5,873 bases of DNA, from NCBI GenBank assembly GCA_964427955.1, contig CAYRWY010000380.1, positions 1-5,873 on the forward strand. Direction: 5' to 3'. The stretch is from JACRBK01 sp964427955 (lineage in GTDB: Bacteria > Chloroflexota > Anaerolineae > Aggregatilineales > Aggregatilineaceae). The notes under the pieces were generated by a model, which was not told where the DNA came from, did no database searches, and worked only from the letters and a program-made list of their open reading frames with translations. Numbering within the stretch: position 1 is the stretch's first letter; the number at the start of each line of letters is the position of its first letter. Shown piece after piece: positions 4,989-5,873 of the stretch. The position numbers and the translations under genes are program-made.

Positions 4989-5873
4989 ACGGCATTCGCA
5001 GGGAACCCGTTCCCTGCTGGAAGAAATGGGCGATCTGGGCGGTTTCGCGGAGAGTTCCGACGAGATCGCGGGCAAAGGGGTGCGCGTGGTCAGCCTGGTG
5101 CTGGATCGTATCCAGCCCGATCCGGGGCAGCCGCGCCGCGTGCTGCCTGCCGCACTGCGGGATGATTTTATCGAGCGCCGCATCAGCGCCCGCCAGGCGT
5201 TGGAGCGTTGGGAAGCCATCGTCGCCGAGGAGGCGACCAGCCTGGGACGCCCGCGCCCCGATTGGCTGGCGTTGATGGAGAGCAAGCCCGAAGATACCAG
5301 CTACGAGTCGAACAACGAGATCGATCCGCCCGGCCAGCCCGGCCCGGAAGAGGATATGCTGCGCTCGATTGTCGCGACCGCCGCCACCATCCGGCACGGG
5401 GGGCAGATCAGCCCGATTACCGTCTCCGAATATCAAGGCTACTATCGCATCGAGACCGGTGAGCGCCGCTTCTGGGCGCACCACTGGCTGAATATGTGGC
5501 TCTCGAACGATTACGATCAGATTCAGTGCATCATCGTCCCCGATCCCAGTCCCTGGCGGCAGGCGGCAGAGAACACCACCCGCGAGTCGCTGTCTGCGAT
5601 GGCGATGGCGCGCCAGGTGTCCCGCCTGCTGATGTACATGCATGGCCTGGTACCCAACACCTCCCACCCGGTGCCGAATGATTGGTATCGTCAGGCGTTT
5701 CAACTGCGGGTCATGCGCGGCGAAGGGGAGCATCTGCGGGCCTCGTTGGGCGGGATGCAGCGCGCCCAGTTCAGCCGTTACCTGGCGCTGCTCCGCCTGC
5801 CGGACGAAGCCTGGGAGCTGGCCGACCGCTACCGCCTGGAAGAAAAACGTCTCCGCTACGTCCTCAAAGTGCC
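4981..5873 (+). CDS. parB: ParB-like partition protein (3' end outside window)
   Basis: The frame opens with GTG at 4981 and is open to the window end, giving 297 residues so far. It shows the ParB N-terminal (CTPase-fold) landmarks in order: LDRIQPDPGQPRR (41-53), LRSIVATAATIRHGGQISPITV (127-148), the ETGERRF box with GERR at 160-163, and ENTTRESL (197-204), equivalent to the ENxxRxxL box. AQFSRYLALLRLPDEAWELA (262-281) fits the central helix-turn-helix that reads parS. Unusually, ~70 residues (54-126), rich in Glu, Pro and Ser, separate the QPRR motif from the SI helix, where typical ParB proteins have only ~10-20. There is also extra sequence between the ENxxR box and the HTH (about 219-258). 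The gene overlaps parA by 8 bases and is almost certainly cotranscribed with it. The dimerisation domain would lie beyond the edge. A nuclease-like ParB/Srx relative is possible, but the parA link favours partition. Confidence 0.85.
   Translation, partial: MAKRHSQGTRSLLEEMGDLGGFAESSDEIAGKGVRVVSLVLDRIQPDPGQPRRVLPAALRDDFIERRISARQALERWEAIVAEEATSLGRPRPDWLALMESKPEDTSYESNNEIDPPGQPGPEEDMLRSIVATAATIRHGGQISPITVSEYQGYYRIETGERRFWAHHWLNMWLSNDYDQIQCIIVPDPSPWRQAAENTTRESLSAMAMARQVSRLLMYMHGLVPNTSHPVPNDWYRQAFQLRVMRGEGEHLRASLGGMQRAQFSRYLALLRLPDEAWELADRYRLEEKRLRYVLKV

Noticed and set aside
4056..5285. Long minus-strand open frame (409 codons) opposite parA and parB, and a similar one at 4933-5733
   Set aside because: Both lie antisense to genes with clear ParA and ParB motifs, have His/Arg/Gln-rich composition typical of shadow frames in GC-rich DNA, and match no family.

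Overview
The window is a moderately GC-rich bacterial segment whose long open antisense shadow frames fit a G+C-rich third codon position. No rRNA, tRNA, insertion sequence or CRISPR array is visible. The protein styles (an ExeA-like ATPase, a multi-domain initiator ending in a DnaA domain I, and a carbohydrate-hydrolase-like tail at the left edge) remind me of Chloroflexota such as Anaerolineae. That is an impression only; no taxonomic marker is present.

Layout. Bases 1-153 are the end of a plus-strand gene, possibly a glycoside-hydrolase-like protein. It meets, tail to tail with only 2 bases between the stop codons, a 720-residue minus-strand gene (156-2318) read here as a replication initiator. 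Its N-terminal part looks like DNA-binding winged-helix modules and its last ~75 residues match DnaA domain I. An AT-rich divergent control region (2319-2509) separates it from a plus-strand run of four genes: an ExeA/GspA-type AAA+ ATPase (2510-3406), an unrecognised small protein with an AT-hook-like motif and ribbon-helix-helix-like segments (3453-4004), a ParA ATPase (4155-4988), and a ParB-like protein that starts on a GTG overlapping parA by 8 bases and runs off the right edge (4981-5873). Together this reads as the replication and partition core of a plasmid-like replicon, either free or part of an integrated element.

The most striking signals are in the DNA itself. (1) Inside the initiator gene, six copies of an 11-bp box (TGTGGCRGACC on the plus strand) lie at 1083-1252. 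The last five are spaced exactly 34 bp apart, which is not a multiple of 3, so the box is kept while the encoded peptide changes frame. These look like iterons in the flexible linker of their own initiator, and a ~68% A+T stretch (917-966) lies about 115 bp to one side. The arrangement resembles the lambda origin inside gene O. (2) Upstream of parA is a 53-bp nested palindrome (4061-4113; 18 of 23 pairs match on one shared centre), a candidate operator, partition site or leader hairpin, followed by a second perfect hairpin just before the parA ribosome binding site. (3) A TGTGKTAT box recurs in both control regions. (4) A near-consensus promoter (TTGACT-17-TAATAT) drives the initiator gene and is flanked by CTAAC/GTTAG repeats.

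Working model (inference): the initiator binds the iterons inside its own gene, opens the AT-rich stretch and recruits helicase through its DnaA-domain-I tail, perhaps aided by the divergent AAA+ ATPase. ParA and ParB segregate the replicon, and the small protein may regulate the par genes or bind a centromere-like site.
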